31,426 nt of DNA from an uncultured Collinsella sp. Lineage in GTDB: Bacteria > Actinomycetota > Coriobacteriia > Coriobacteriales > Coriobacteriaceae. The stretch's first letter is position 1, and the number at the start of each line of letters is the position of its first letter. This document shows positions 24,348 through 31,426 of the stretch, piece after piece. The notes beneath the pieces are model-generated. The model saw only the letters and a list, made by a program, of their open reading frames with translations, had not been told where the DNA came from and made no database searches. The DNA lies in the NCBI GenBank assembly GCA_905209455.1, contig CAJLTA010000024.1, positions 1 to 31,426 of the forward strand. The letters run 5' to 3'. A program made the translations under genes and the position numbers.

Positions 24348-25784
24348 TTAGGCCTCCTCGCCGGTCGCGCCAGCGGCACCGCCCGCAGCCGCCGCCAGGT
24401 CCACGCCCTCAGCAACCGTCGCCACGGCGTCGCCCGGCCAGGCGACCTTGGTCAGGTCGGCCGCAGCCAGTGACTCGGCACTCACGGCATCCTCGCCCTG
24501 CTCCAGCACGCGACGACGCAGGGCAGCAGAAAGCGCGTGCGCCCACAGGCCCTCGGCCTCGGCTAGACGCTGTGTGGCGGGAGCGTCAGAGAGCAGGCCC
24601 TCGGGCGTATAGCAAATGACGCTCGAGCGCTTACCGAACTCTTCGACCGAAAGCGGGTTGGAGAACATGGCCGTGCCGCCGGTTGGCAGCGTGTGGTTGG
24701 GACCGGCAACATAATCGCCGAGCGGCTCGGAGCTCCAAGCGCCCACAAAGATGGCGCCGGCGTTGCGAATGCCGCCGAGCAGGCCCATCGCGTCCTTGCA
24801 GTGCAGCTCCAAGTGCTCGGGCGCCACGGTATTCACCGCCTCGACGGCGGCAGCCATGTCGGCGGCCACCACGATGGTGCCCTCATTGTCGAGCGAAGCA
24901 CGCGTGATCTCGGCACGCGGCGACTGCGCCACCAGGATATCGATGCCTGCCTCGACCTCGCGCGCAAACTGCTCGTCGCAGGTCACCAGATAGCAGGCTG
25001 CCAGCGGATCGTGCTCGGCCTGGGCCATCAGGTCGGCCGCGACCACCATGGGCTTGGCCGTGGCATCGGCCAGCACGCAGACTTCGGAGGGGCCAGCGAC
25101 CATGTCGATACCCACGTCGCCCGAGACAATCTGCTTGGCCGCAGCGACAAAGGCGTTGCCCGGGCCGGTGATCTTGTCGACGCGCGGAATGGTCTCGGTG
25201 CCGTACGCCAGCGCGGCCACGGCCTGAGCGCCACCCACCATATAGATCTCGTCCACGCCGCCGAGCTTTGCCGCGGCGAGCGTATACGGGCTGATCAGGC
25301 CATCTTTCTGCGGCGGGGTCACCATGACCACGCGCTTGACGCCGGCAACCTTGGCGGGAATGGCATTCATGAGCACCGTGGAGGGATACTGCGCGCGACC
25401 GCCCGGCACGTAGATGCCGGCCGCCGCGAGCGGGGTCACCTTAACGCCGAGCATCGTGCCGTCCGCACGCGTGGTAAACCAGCTCTGCTCGACCTCGCGC
25501 TGGTGGAACTCACGAATCTGGCGTGCAGCCTTTTCGAGCGCCGCGGCAAAAGCGGGATCGAGGCCTTCGAGCGCGGCATCGATCTGCTCTTGCGGCAGAC
25601 GGAAGCTCTGCAGCTCAACACCGTCAAAACGCTGACAGTAATCGCGCACCGCGGCATCGCCGTTGGCGCGCACGTCGGCCACGATATCGCGGGCGGCGTC
25701 GACGATGTTTTGCGGCAGCACACCCTTGCGGTTGAGCTGGTTGGTAACGAGGCGCTCACCGGGAGCAAGCTTGATGGTCTTCAT
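24348..25784 (-). CDS. hisD: Histidinol dehydrogenase
   Basis: Zinc- and NAD-dependent four-electron oxidation of histidinol to histidine, the last two steps. The core has YVPGGRAQYPSTVLM, ITGPGNAFV, GPSEVCVLAD, QAEHDP (zinc ligands) and APEHLEL. At 478 aa it is about 45 residues longer than usual because of an Ala/Gly-rich tail (about 430-478). That tail overlaps nothing, yet has no family match. It lies 105 nt after hisZG and is coupled to hisC downstream. Confidence 0.96.
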   Translation of the reverse strand: MKTIKLAPGERLVTNQLNRKGVLPQNIVDAARDIVADVRANGDAAVRDYCQRFDGVELQSFRLPQEQIDAALEGLDPAFAAALEKAARQIREFHQREVEQSWFTTRADGTMLGVKVTPLAAAGIYVPGGRAQYPSTVLMNAIPAKVAGVKRVVMVTPPQKDGLISPYTLAAAKLGGVDEIYMVGGAQAVAALAYGTETIPRVDKITGPGNAFVAAAKQIVSGDVGIDMVAGPSEVCVLADATAKPMVVAADLMAQAEHDPLAACYLVTCDEQFAREVEAGIDILVAQSPRAEITRASLDNEGTIVVAADMAAAVEAVNTVAPEHLELHCKDAMGLLGGIRNAGAIFVGAWSSEPLGDYVAGPNHTLPTGGTAMFSNPLSVEEFGKRSSVICYTPEGLLSDAPATQRLAEAEGLWAHALSAALRRRVLEQGEDAVSAESLAAADLTKVAWPGDAVATVAEGVDLAAAAGGAAGATGEEA

Positions 25785-25889
25785 ATCGGTATCCCCTATC
25801 GGTCGAGGTTGTGTTCGAAAAACGAGAGGCCGGGCGGCGGCGCCAATCGGCCCGCAGCCCAGACGTTGGGACGCCCGTGCGTGCTCGCG

Positions 25890-27605
25890 CTATTGTGCCG
25901 AGCCCGCAACGGGCTCAAAATGCTTGTCCTTCACGGCCGCCGCCAGGCGATCGGCCAAGTTGCGCACGCGCGGGTCCAGGCGCGCGGCACCCGGGTTGAC
26001 GAAGAATCGCGCCGTGCAGTCCATAATGCGACCGGTAATAACCAGGTCGTTATCGCGCAGCGTGGCGCCCGTGGCGGTGATGTCCACGATACGGTCGGTC
26101 ATACCGACAATGGGGCCCAACTCGATGTTACCGTGCAGCGAAACGATGTCGGCGTTCACGCCTCGCTCGGCATACCAGGCACTCGCGATGCGCGGATACT
26201 TGGTGGCCACGCGAAGCGACCCGCGGCGAGCATAGTTGCGCTCGGCCTGACCGGCGCGCCATGCGGGCTCCGCCTCGATAAAGGTGCACAGGCCATAGCC
26301 CAGGTCGACCAGCTGCAGCAGGTTGAGGTCTGCCTCGATGAGCGAGTCCCAACCGCAGATGCCGCAATCGGCACCACCGCAGCCCACAAAGGCAGGCGCA
26401 TCGCTGGGACGCACGATGACAAACTCGATATCGCCGACCGCGCCCTCGCCGGCACGCGTGTCGCGGCCGCGCACGATCAGGTGACGGCCGGGGTCACGCA
26501 GCTCGGAGACGTCCAGGCCCGCGGTCTCGAGCACGTCGAGCGTGTCGGCCTTAAGCGAGCCCTTGGGCACGGCGATGCGCAGCGGGCCCTCGGTGCCACG
26601 GCCCGCAGCGTGATCGCCGTCGGAAGCGGCATCCTCGGCCGAGGTGCGCGCGGCCTCCAGGCGCTCGAGCGAAAAGGCGAAGCCCGCCGCCGGCACCTCG
26701 ATACCGTCGCCAAATGCGCCGGTAAAGATGGAATCGTAGCGTCCGCCCGAACCGACCGGATCGGGCAGTCCGCCGGCATAGGCCTTAAAGACCAGGCCTG
26801 TGTAGTAATCGAAAGAGTTCATGATAGAGAAGTCGAACGACAGCACCTGGGCCTCCTCGGGGACCAGGCCCTCGACCAGGGCACGCAGCTCGCGCGTCAG
26901 CGGCGCGACGATACCGGCGGCCTCCAGCAGCGCGTCCACGCGGTCGAGTACCTCGGCACCGCCGTGCAGACGCGGCAGCTCGCTAATGGCGGCCTTTACG
27001 GCATCGGACTCGGTGCTTGCCGCCACGCGGGCATCGAGGCCCACAAAGTCGTTGGCGTGCACGCAGCGCAAGGCCTCGGCGGCCAGCTCGCGATCCTCGC
27101 ACGCCGCGAGCAGTTCCTTAAACGGACGCACGCTACCTGCGATAATGCGCGCATCGGGCAGCGCCAGCTTGCGCACTGCCTCGGCCACAAGCGAGACAAT
27201 CTCGACATCGCCCGCGGTATCGCCCGCGCCGATAAGCTCAAAACCCAGTTGCGTAAACTGACGCGAGCCGCCGGCATTGCGCTGACACTCGCGGACCACC
27301 GGCGCCTCATAGCGCAGGCGCAGCGGCAGATCGGCCGCGCGCATGCGAGTCGAAACCAGACGCACGATCGGCAATGTGTTGTCGGGACGGACCACCAGCA
27401 GGCGGCCATCATCGTCAAAGAGCTTAAACGGCGTGTCCGCAATGCGGCCGCCCTCCTCGAGCGAACCCTTGTCCTCGAGCAGCGGCGTTTCGACCGGCAG
27501 GTAATGATGCTCCCTAAAGCAGCCCTTCACCGTATATGCGATCTCCTCGCGCGTCTGAGCCTCCTCGGGCAATATGTCCCGGAATCCCCACGGTGTGGCC
27601 GTCAT
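25890..27605 (-). CDS. hisZG: Fused HisZ-HisG: ATP phosphoribosyltransferase
   Basis: First enzyme of histidine synthesis, joining ATP and PRPP. Residues 1-320 are HisZ, the HisRS-like regulatory subunit (RPDNTLPIVRLVSTR, RYEAPVVRECQ and QLGFELIG, but no anticodon-binding domain). Residues 321-341 are an Ala/Glu/Asp/Gly linker. Residues 342-560 are short-form HisG: LRIAVPKGSL, VRPSDAPAF, RVATKYPRIA and the PRPP loop DITATGATLRDN. In most bacteria these are two genes forming a hetero-octamer. One frame of 571 codons without interruption makes a real fusion likely. GAGGAGG eight bases before the ATG fixes the start. C409, C414 and C417 form an unusual cluster in the HisG part. It heads the operon. 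Confidence 0.93.
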   Translation of the reverse strand: MTATPWGFRDILPEEAQTREEIAYTVKGCFREHHYLPVETPLLEDKGSLEEGGRIADTPFKLFDDDGRLLVVRPDNTLPIVRLVSTRMRAADLPLRLRYEAPVVRECQRNAGGSRQFTQLGFELIGAGDTAGDVEIVSLVAEAVRKLALPDARIIAGSVRPFKELLAACEDRELAAEALRCVHANDFVGLDARVAASTESDAVKAAISELPRLHGGAEVLDRVDALLEAAGIVAPLTRELRALVEGLVPEEAQVLSFDFSIMNSFDYYTGLVFKAYAGGLPDPVGSGGRYDSIFTGAFGDGIEVPAAGFAFSLERLEAARTSAEDAASDGDHAAGRGTEGPLRIAVPKGSLKADTLDVLETAGLDVSELRDPGRHLIVRGRDTRAGEGAVGDIEFVIVRPSDAPAFVGCGGADCGICGWDSLIEADLNLLQLVDLGYGLCTFIEAEPAWRAGQAERNYARRGSLRVATKYPRIASAWYAERGVNADIVSLHGNIELGPIVGMTDRIVDITATGATLRDNDLVITGRIMDCTARFFVNPGAARLDPRVRNLADRLAAAVKDKHFEPVAGSAQ

Positions 27606-27640
27606 CTGGTGAGCCTCCTCATGCTGTGTTTCATATAGAG

Positions 27641-27672
27641 CAGAAGACCGGCATAGCTCCGCCGGTCTTCTG
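27641..27672 (-). promoter_or_regulatory. Perfect 12-bp stem-loop in the his leader
   Basis: CAGAAGACCGGC (27641-27652) and GCCGGTCTTCTG (27661-27672) pair perfectly around eight bases. It would sit at the 5' end of the his mRNA, about 35 bases before the ATG at 27605. No T tract follows on the minus strand, so it is more likely a stabilising or regulatory structure than a terminator. Confidence 0.6.
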
Positions 27673-27747
27673 GGTACTTTAGCATACTAGAGTGTTTGCG
27701 GGGAGAATCGTCTCCCACGGCTCACAGCGTATTCATTTGGAAACATA

Positions 27748-27887
27748 GGGGAAAGCGCGTCCCGCCCGCCAGCCAAAAACTGGGATGCGGTTTCCGGTTG
27801 AGGTCCTCAGCGGAAAGTGTGTCCCATTCTGAGCGCCTGTTCTGGGACGTGCTTTCCGCCAGAAGCCTCAAGCGGAAAGCACGTCCC
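27748..27887. repeat. Palindromic repeat family 3
   Basis: Core GCGGAAAGCACGTCCC and its inverse recur. The right pair, 27844-27859 and 27872-27887, is a perfect 16-bp inverted repeat around 12 bases. A diverged pair lies at about 27781-27826, and a single half GGGGAAAGCGCGTCCCG at 27748-27764. Confidence 0.8.
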
Positions 27888-27931
27888 GTTTCTCAAAAAG
27901 CGTCAAACGCCAACTCGGCGCCCTGTCCCAC

Positions 27932-28768
27932 TTAGGCGCCAATCGCGCGTCGGTACTCCGCCATAACCTGCGCATCGGCTGCCGCGGGATTGGCGAAATA
28001 GCGCCAATCATAGGTCTCGGCCGAAACAACTCCGCGATAGCCGCGCGCCACCAGCCTATCCAGGTCGGCGCGCATATCGCGGTCGCCGTCACCCCAGGCA
28101 AGATGCGTCGTGCCATCTGCCGCAACATCGACAAAATGCACGTGGGCGACATCATCGCCAAGCAGATCGAAATAATCGTCGATGGTATCCCCCGCCACCG
28201 CCATAGCGCCCAAATCCAGACACGCCTTAAGTGCCGGATGATCAACTGCCTCGATCATGCGCTTCGTATCGGCCGCCGAGTTCACGATCATCGACTCAAC
28301 CGGTTGTAGGGCCTCGAGCACCAGTCGCACGCCGCGCTCTCCCGCATGCTCGGCAATCGCACGCAGCATCGAGGCGCTGCGACCCCACGCGTCCTCGATC
28401 GGCTCGTTCAAAAATGCCCAGCCGCTCGAGACCATGACCTGCTCGGCTACAAGTTCCGCTGCGATATCTACAACGTTCTTAAAGTACGCGAGCGTGCGGG
28501 CACGCGCCTCATTCCCGCGCGCCGCGATATTCCACGGCTTGGGGTTGTTCTGTTCGGGACAAAGCCCCACAATCCGAACCCCATACCGCTGTGATAGCTC
28601 CCGCACCTGCTCGAGCGAATCGTATCCATGGCAATCGACATACAGATGCATCGCCCCGGTCCAAAGCTCGCAACACGTGTAGCCCGAAGCCGACGCCGAA
28701 GAAAAGAACTCCTCAAGGTCAAAATAACGATGGCTGATATTCATGACGGCAAGCTGGGGATAGCTCAT
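27932..28768 (-). CDS. TIM-barrel sugar epimerase, FrlC-like
   Basis: Sugar phosphate isomerase/epimerase family protein (AP endonuclease 2 fold), 278 aa against 276 for E. coli FrlC, the fructoselysine 3-epimerase. Shared landmarks with FrlC as I recall it: VRIVGLCPEQN, a Trp-containing WGRSASMLRAIAEHA, LEALQPVESMIVNSAAD, ACLDLGAM, HVHFVD and a GRG/GY-GVVSAE end, including Glu and His ligands of the metal site. I start at the ATG at 28768, preceded by GGAG at seven bases. It lies 73 nt after the FrlB-like gene, so the two are likely cotranscribed. Other 3-epimerases (psicose or tagatose type) cannot be excluded. Confidence 0.78.
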   Translation of the reverse strand: MSYPQLAVMNISHRYFDLEEFFSSASASGYTCCELWTGAMHLYVDCHGYDSLEQVRELSQRYGVRIVGLCPEQNNPKPWNIAARGNEARARTLAYFKNVVDIAAELVAEQVMVSSGWAFLNEPIEDAWGRSASMLRAIAEHAGERGVRLVLEALQPVESMIVNSAADTKRMIEAVDHPALKACLDLGAMAVAGDTIDDYFDLLGDDVAHVHFVDVAADGTTHLAWGDGDRDMRADLDRLVARGYRGVVSAETYDWRYFANPAAADAQVMAEYRRAIGA

Positions 28769-28841
28769 AATTACTCTCCAACCCAAGCGAGGCCCCGTTC
28801 CATATAGGAGCGAGGCCCAATTACACAAACGTTATTTGCTC

Positions 28842-29903
28842 TTAGTAGTCGAACTGGTGATAGTAGCGACGGTAGTTGAGGTTGTGCTTGGTGACCGTCT
28901 CGTAGTAAGCGGCAAGGCGATCGGTGATCAGCGAGGAGAGGATCCACGGAGACACGATGACGCGGAACTCGTCGTCAAGGCCGGGGATCGCGAACTCGGC
29001 GGTGTCGATGACGTTGATGTCGGTGTCGCCGGTCACGCCGCGGGTCAGGAACGCGCGGACGCGTTCGTCGAGCTTGCGGTTCTCGTCCTCGCCCATGAAC
29101 AGGAAGACCGGGACGCCGGGCTCCACGAGCTCGAGGGTGCCGTGGAAGAAGTCGGCCGAGGTGATGTAGCGGGTGCGCTTCCACTGCATCTCCTCCAGGA
29201 TGCACATCGAGAACAGGATCGTCTCGCCCCACAGGGCGCCGGAGCCGATGAACATGGTGTAGGGGGCCAGGGCGTACTTCTTGGCGAGCTCCTCGGCGCG
29301 CGGCTCGAAGCTCTTGCGGATGTCGACCAGGTGGGTCCAAACGTCCTTGGTCTGCTCGATGAACTTATCGAACTGCGGGAAGCAGCCACGGCGATTGAGC
29401 AGGCGCAGGCCGAAGCAGTCGGCGAGGTAGTAGCCCATCTCGCAGCCACCGTTACCATGATCGGAAGCCATCTTGACGCAATTCTCGGCGCCGACAGCCT
29501 GGCCGATGGGGCCCTCAGGCTTGGTCATGGCGTAGACGCGAATGCCCTTTTCCTTCATCTTCTTGACGGCCTCGAGGACCTCGGGGGTGGTGCCGGACTC
29601 GGAGGCGGTGAGCACGACGGACTTCTCGGTCATGCGCTTGTGGCCCATGACGTTCCACTCGGCGGCGTGGATCAGGTAGACCTCGAGGTCGCGGTCGCCG
29701 AACTTGTTCATGAGGTACTCGAGCTGCATGAGCTCGTCCCAGGTGCCGCCGACGCCCATCAGGAACACGGCGTCGTAGCCCTCGTCGGCGACCTTGTCGG
29801 CGAGCTCAATCATCTTCTTGCCGGTCTCGTAGACGTTCTTGCCGTCCTCGACGTAGCCCTCCTGGCTAAAGTGCATGATCTCGATCTTCTCGGTTTCCTT
29901 CAT
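28842..29903 (-). CDS. SIS-domain sugar-amine deglycase, FrlB-like
   Basis: Two SIS domains in 353 aa. FrlB splits fructoselysine 6-phosphate into glucose 6-phosphate and lysine. The end resembles E. coli FrlB closely (FFHGTLELVEPGVPVFLFMG and the HN...RRYY terminus). The catalytic pair shown for the related FraB (Glu and His 16 residues apart) is conserved as E238 and H254. Phosphosugar loop SESGTTPE lies at 101-108. The ATG at 29903 has AAAGGA six bases upstream. Codon use is highly biased, implying strong expression. A relative acting on another Amadori phosphate (glucoselysine or fructose-asparagine) is possible. Confidence 0.85.
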   Translation of the reverse strand: MKETEKIEIMHFSQEGYVEDGKNVYETGKKMIELADKVADEGYDAVFLMGVGGTWDELMQLEYLMNKFGDRDLEVYLIHAAEWNVMGHKRMTEKSVVLTASESGTTPEVLEAVKKMKEKGIRVYAMTKPEGPIGQAVGAENCVKMASDHGNGGCEMGYYLADCFGLRLLNRRGCFPQFDKFIEQTKDVWTHLVDIRKSFEPRAEELAKKYALAPYTMFIGSGALWGETILFSMCILEEMQWKRTRYITSADFFHGTLELVEPGVPVFLFMGEDENRKLDERVRAFLTRGVTGDTDINVIDTAEFAIPGLDDEFRVIVSPWILSSLITDRLAAYYETVTKHNLNYRRYYHQFDY

Positions 29904-29960
29904 GGCTTTTCCTTTCTGCCCTGCACGCAACTCTATACATCGCGTTTATTTTCGATACCA

Positions 29961-30055
29961 ATTATAGACATACACCTAATGTGTTTTTAATACCACTTAT
30001 CAATCTGCTCCAATCCTCGGTGAACGGTCGAAATTCTCTGGTGAGTGGTATTAAA
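29961..30055 (-). promoter_or_regulatory. frlB-like promoter with two operator-like half sites
   Basis: On the minus strand TATAAT (29966 down to 29961) is the -10 box with a weak -35 region. TTTAATACCACT (29986-29997) and its exact inverse AGTGGTATTAAA (30044-30055) lie 58 bp apart; the first overlaps the -35 region. This layout fits a repressor site with an upstream auxiliary site, as for GntR-type regulators of frl genes. No regulator gene is in the window. Confidence 0.6.
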
Positions 30056-30073
30056 TTAGAATTGAATGTATAG

Positions 30074-31288
30074 CTAACGCCTCTGGCGCCTCCCTTGTGT
30101 GACAAAGAACAGCGTTCCTACCAGTGCAATAATGGTCGATGCCCCAAACAGTACCGTCTGGACACCCAAAGCCTCCGCCAAAAACGGAGCCGCCAGCAGC
30201 GGCAGCACGCCGGCGCTCATCAGGCCAAAACGCACAAAGCCGGTAATGCGCCCCAGGTATTTGATGTCAGCGCGCTCCTGAATCAAGATCATCTGCAGCG
30301 GTTCCAGGAATCCCCAGGCCAGACCGTTAATCGCCTGACCGATAATCGCGACCCCCAGCATATCGGTGCCCACGTACACCATGGACCCAATGCCCACGGC
30401 CATGAGCGCGCCGAGCAGCAATCGCAGGTTGACATGGCGGGCAGAAAGCTTGGTCAGGATGAACGCGCCCACCGAGGAAGTGAGGCCCACGACCGAGGAC
30501 AGCCAGCCCAGCCAGACGATATCCACGTTGAGCACATCGCGATAGAACAACGACTCCAGCGAATCGAACGCGCCAAACGCAAAGAAGCCCAGAAAGCCCG
30601 AGATAAAGATAAGGCGCAGGTCGTGGTCGCGAAACGTAAGTCGCGCGCCCTCGGCCATGCCGCCCAGAATGCCGCCCTTCGGCTTCTCCCCTTTTGCGGG
30701 AGCAACACACTCGTGACAGCCCAAGGAGAGCACGGCCGCCACACCCATCATGCCCGCCATGAGCAGATAGACCGATTGCGTGGCAAAACAGCTCACGATG
30801 GCACCACCGAGCAGCGGGCCAGCGGTATAGGCGATATTGCTGTAGAACACCATGAGACCGTTCACGCGGGTACGGCCCTCGGTGGTCGACTCCAGGTATC
30901 CCGGAAACGCATGCGTACAGGTGTTGATAAAGCCGCCCGCAAGCCCCAAGACGCACGCGGCAAACACAAGCCCGGGGACAGACAACGGCGCCAACCCCAC
31001 GCCAAGCGATAGCACCGCCGTAATCACGCACGTCACAAACGACGTCCGACGCGGTCCAAAGCGGTCGATGACCGAGCCCGACACCATATTGCCCGCCGAC
31101 GTCATAAGATTGCGCACGAGCGTAATGGCAGCAACCAAAAAGGCCGTGCCACCCAGATCATACGTCGCCGCGCCGATAAGCCCTAAAAAGTACACCGCGT
31201 TGTTGGCGCACCATTGCAGGGACTCAATAAGAATCAGCCTGACTTCTGCCGGCGTCAGGCGCATTGCTTCGCGATCCTTCGCGAACAT
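30074..31288 (-). CDS. MFS transporter
   Basis: Major facilitator superfamily protein of 404 aa with about 12 hydrophobic helices. The family loop appears as GSVIDRFGPRR between helices 2 and 3. I start at the ATG at 31288, preceded by GGGAG five bases upstream; the frame is open to 31339, but that part overlaps a hairpin. No signature separates sugar uptake from drug efflux. It lies upstream of the frlB-like gene on the same strand, with 170 bases and the operator pair between, so it may or may not share regulation. Confidence 0.85.
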   Translation of the reverse strand: MFAKDREAMRLTPAEVRLILIESLQWCANNAVYFLGLIGAATYDLGGTAFLVAAITLVRNLMTSAGNMVSGSVIDRFGPRRTSFVTCVITAVLSLGVGLAPLSVPGLVFAACVLGLAGGFINTCTHAFPGYLESTTEGRTRVNGLMVFYSNIAYTAGPLLGGAIVSCFATQSVYLLMAGMMGVAAVLSLGCHECVAPAKGEKPKGGILGGMAEGARLTFRDHDLRLIFISGFLGFFAFGAFDSLESLFYRDVLNVDIVWLGWLSSVVGLTSSVGAFILTKLSARHVNLRLLLGALMAVGIGSMVYVGTDMLGVAIIGQAINGLAWGFLEPLQMILIQERADIKYLGRITGFVRFGLMSAGVLPLLAAPFLAEALGVQTVLFGASTIIALVGTLFFVTQGRRQRR

Positions 31289-31308
31289 ACGAACTCCCTC
31301 TATACAAG

Positions 31309-31346
31309 TAAGGGGATGGAGGGCATAGGCCCGCTCCATCCCCTTA
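31309..31346 (-). terminator. Perfect 13-bp hairpin between two genes
   Basis: TAAGGGGATGGAG (31309-31321) and CTCCATCCCCTTA (31334-31346) pair perfectly around 12 bases. It lies 34 nt after the stop of the gene entering from the right. The T tract on the minus strand is weak, so it may be a partial terminator or an intercistronic processing/stability element. Confidence 0.55.
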
Positions 31347-31380
31347 CCAGGTTGAAATGACAGTCTATGCAGCCGGGCCC

Positions 31381-31426
31381 TTACGCCAGCACGCCGAAGA
31401 ACGCGCCGATGATGCCCACGACCATG
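31381..31426 (-). CDS. 3' end of a membrane protein (partial), possibly PTS IID
   Basis: Only the last 14 residues are inside the window, ending in a hydrophobic MVVGIIGAFFGVLA and a TAA at 31381-31383. The C-terminus resembles those of mannose-family PTS IID permeases, but 14 residues do not identify a protein. If confirmed it would join the Amadori-product locus to a PTS, as in the Salmonella gfr operon. Confidence 0.3.
   Translation of the reverse strand, partial: MVVGIIGAFFGVLA

Larger units (their letters stand above)
27606..27931. other. Intergenic region: his promoter/leader and repeats
   Basis: No larger gene. Reading left to right it contains the hisZG leader hairpin (27641-27672), a -10-like TATGCT on the minus strand (27686-27681), and the repeat family 3 (27748-27887) up to near the end of the FrlC-like gene. 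A 10-codon frame (MKHSMRRLTR) on the minus strand from 27634 to 27602 overlaps the hisZG ATG by four bases. Confidence 0.6.

Noticed and set aside
24693..27638. A 981-codon open frame on the plus strand antisense to hisD, hisC and hisZG
   Set aside because: It is the mirror of GC-rich coding sequence with strong third-position bias. Its protein is His/Arg/Gly-rich without any family motif, and all his genes on the other strand are certain.
27641..27672. Rho-independent terminator or T-box in front of the his operon
   Set aside because: The stem is not followed by T on the transcribed strand and no T-box motif (TGGNACCGCG-like) or specifier loop is present.
28786..28818. Repeated AGCGAGGCCC between the frlB- and frlC-like genes
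   Set aside because: Two 10-bp copies are visible, but with this base composition and no further structure they are not enough to call an element.

Overview
The window is GC-rich, with short intergenic spacers and long spurious antisense frames. It looks like a gut coriobacterium (Actinomycetota), most likely Collinsella; this is inference from gene content, not a database result. Two points support it. The actinobacterial neighbourhood mazG, eno, divIC/ftsB-like, ppx is present (M. tuberculosis has the same order around Rv1021-Rv1026). The spacers also carry several families of palindromic repeats.

Layout. 1-450 holds no convincing gene. A glutamyl-Q tRNA(Asp) synthetase (451-1461, +) faces an operon (-) of a small membrane protein and two calcineurin-like phosphoesterases. 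A large PLD-helicase-DUF3427 protein (3319-6195, +) converges on a NUDIX hydrolase (-). A UBA/DUF4342 membrane protein, an OmpR-type response regulator and a histidine kinase form one + operon (6963-9582) closed by a strong terminator. A VOC protein and a lone galactitol-type PTS IIB (-) lie back to back with a membrane-anchored helical protein (+). Then come tRNA-Leu(UAA), a repeat-rich spacer and an AAA_14/DUF4143 ATPase (+).

From 12942 to 18352 the minus strand carries larC2-like, yfcE-like, mazG; then eno with its own promoter and terminator; then divIC and ppx with their own promoter.

18644-27605 is a complete histidine pathway. A PHP-type histidinol-phosphate phosphatase (+) converges on a minus-strand operon transcribed hisZG, hisD, hisC, hisB, hisH, hisA, hisF, hisI, hisE. 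The first gene is an in-frame fusion of the HisZ regulatory subunit with short-form HisG. HisB has only the dehydratase domain, so the neighbouring PHP protein probably supplies the phosphatase step.

27932-31426 (-) looks like a sugar-amine (Amadori product) locus: the 3' end of a membrane protein, an MFS transporter, an FrlB-like deglycase with its catalytic Glu/His pair, and an FrlC-like TIM-barrel epimerase. Two copies of a 12-bp operator-like motif in opposite orientation sit upstream of frlB. The main points for a second look are the HisZ-HisG fusion, the frl-like locus and its operators, the three palindromic repeat families and one 33-bp tandem repeat, the PLD-helicase/NUDIX pair, the stand-alone LarC2 domain and the orphan PTS IIB-VOC pair.
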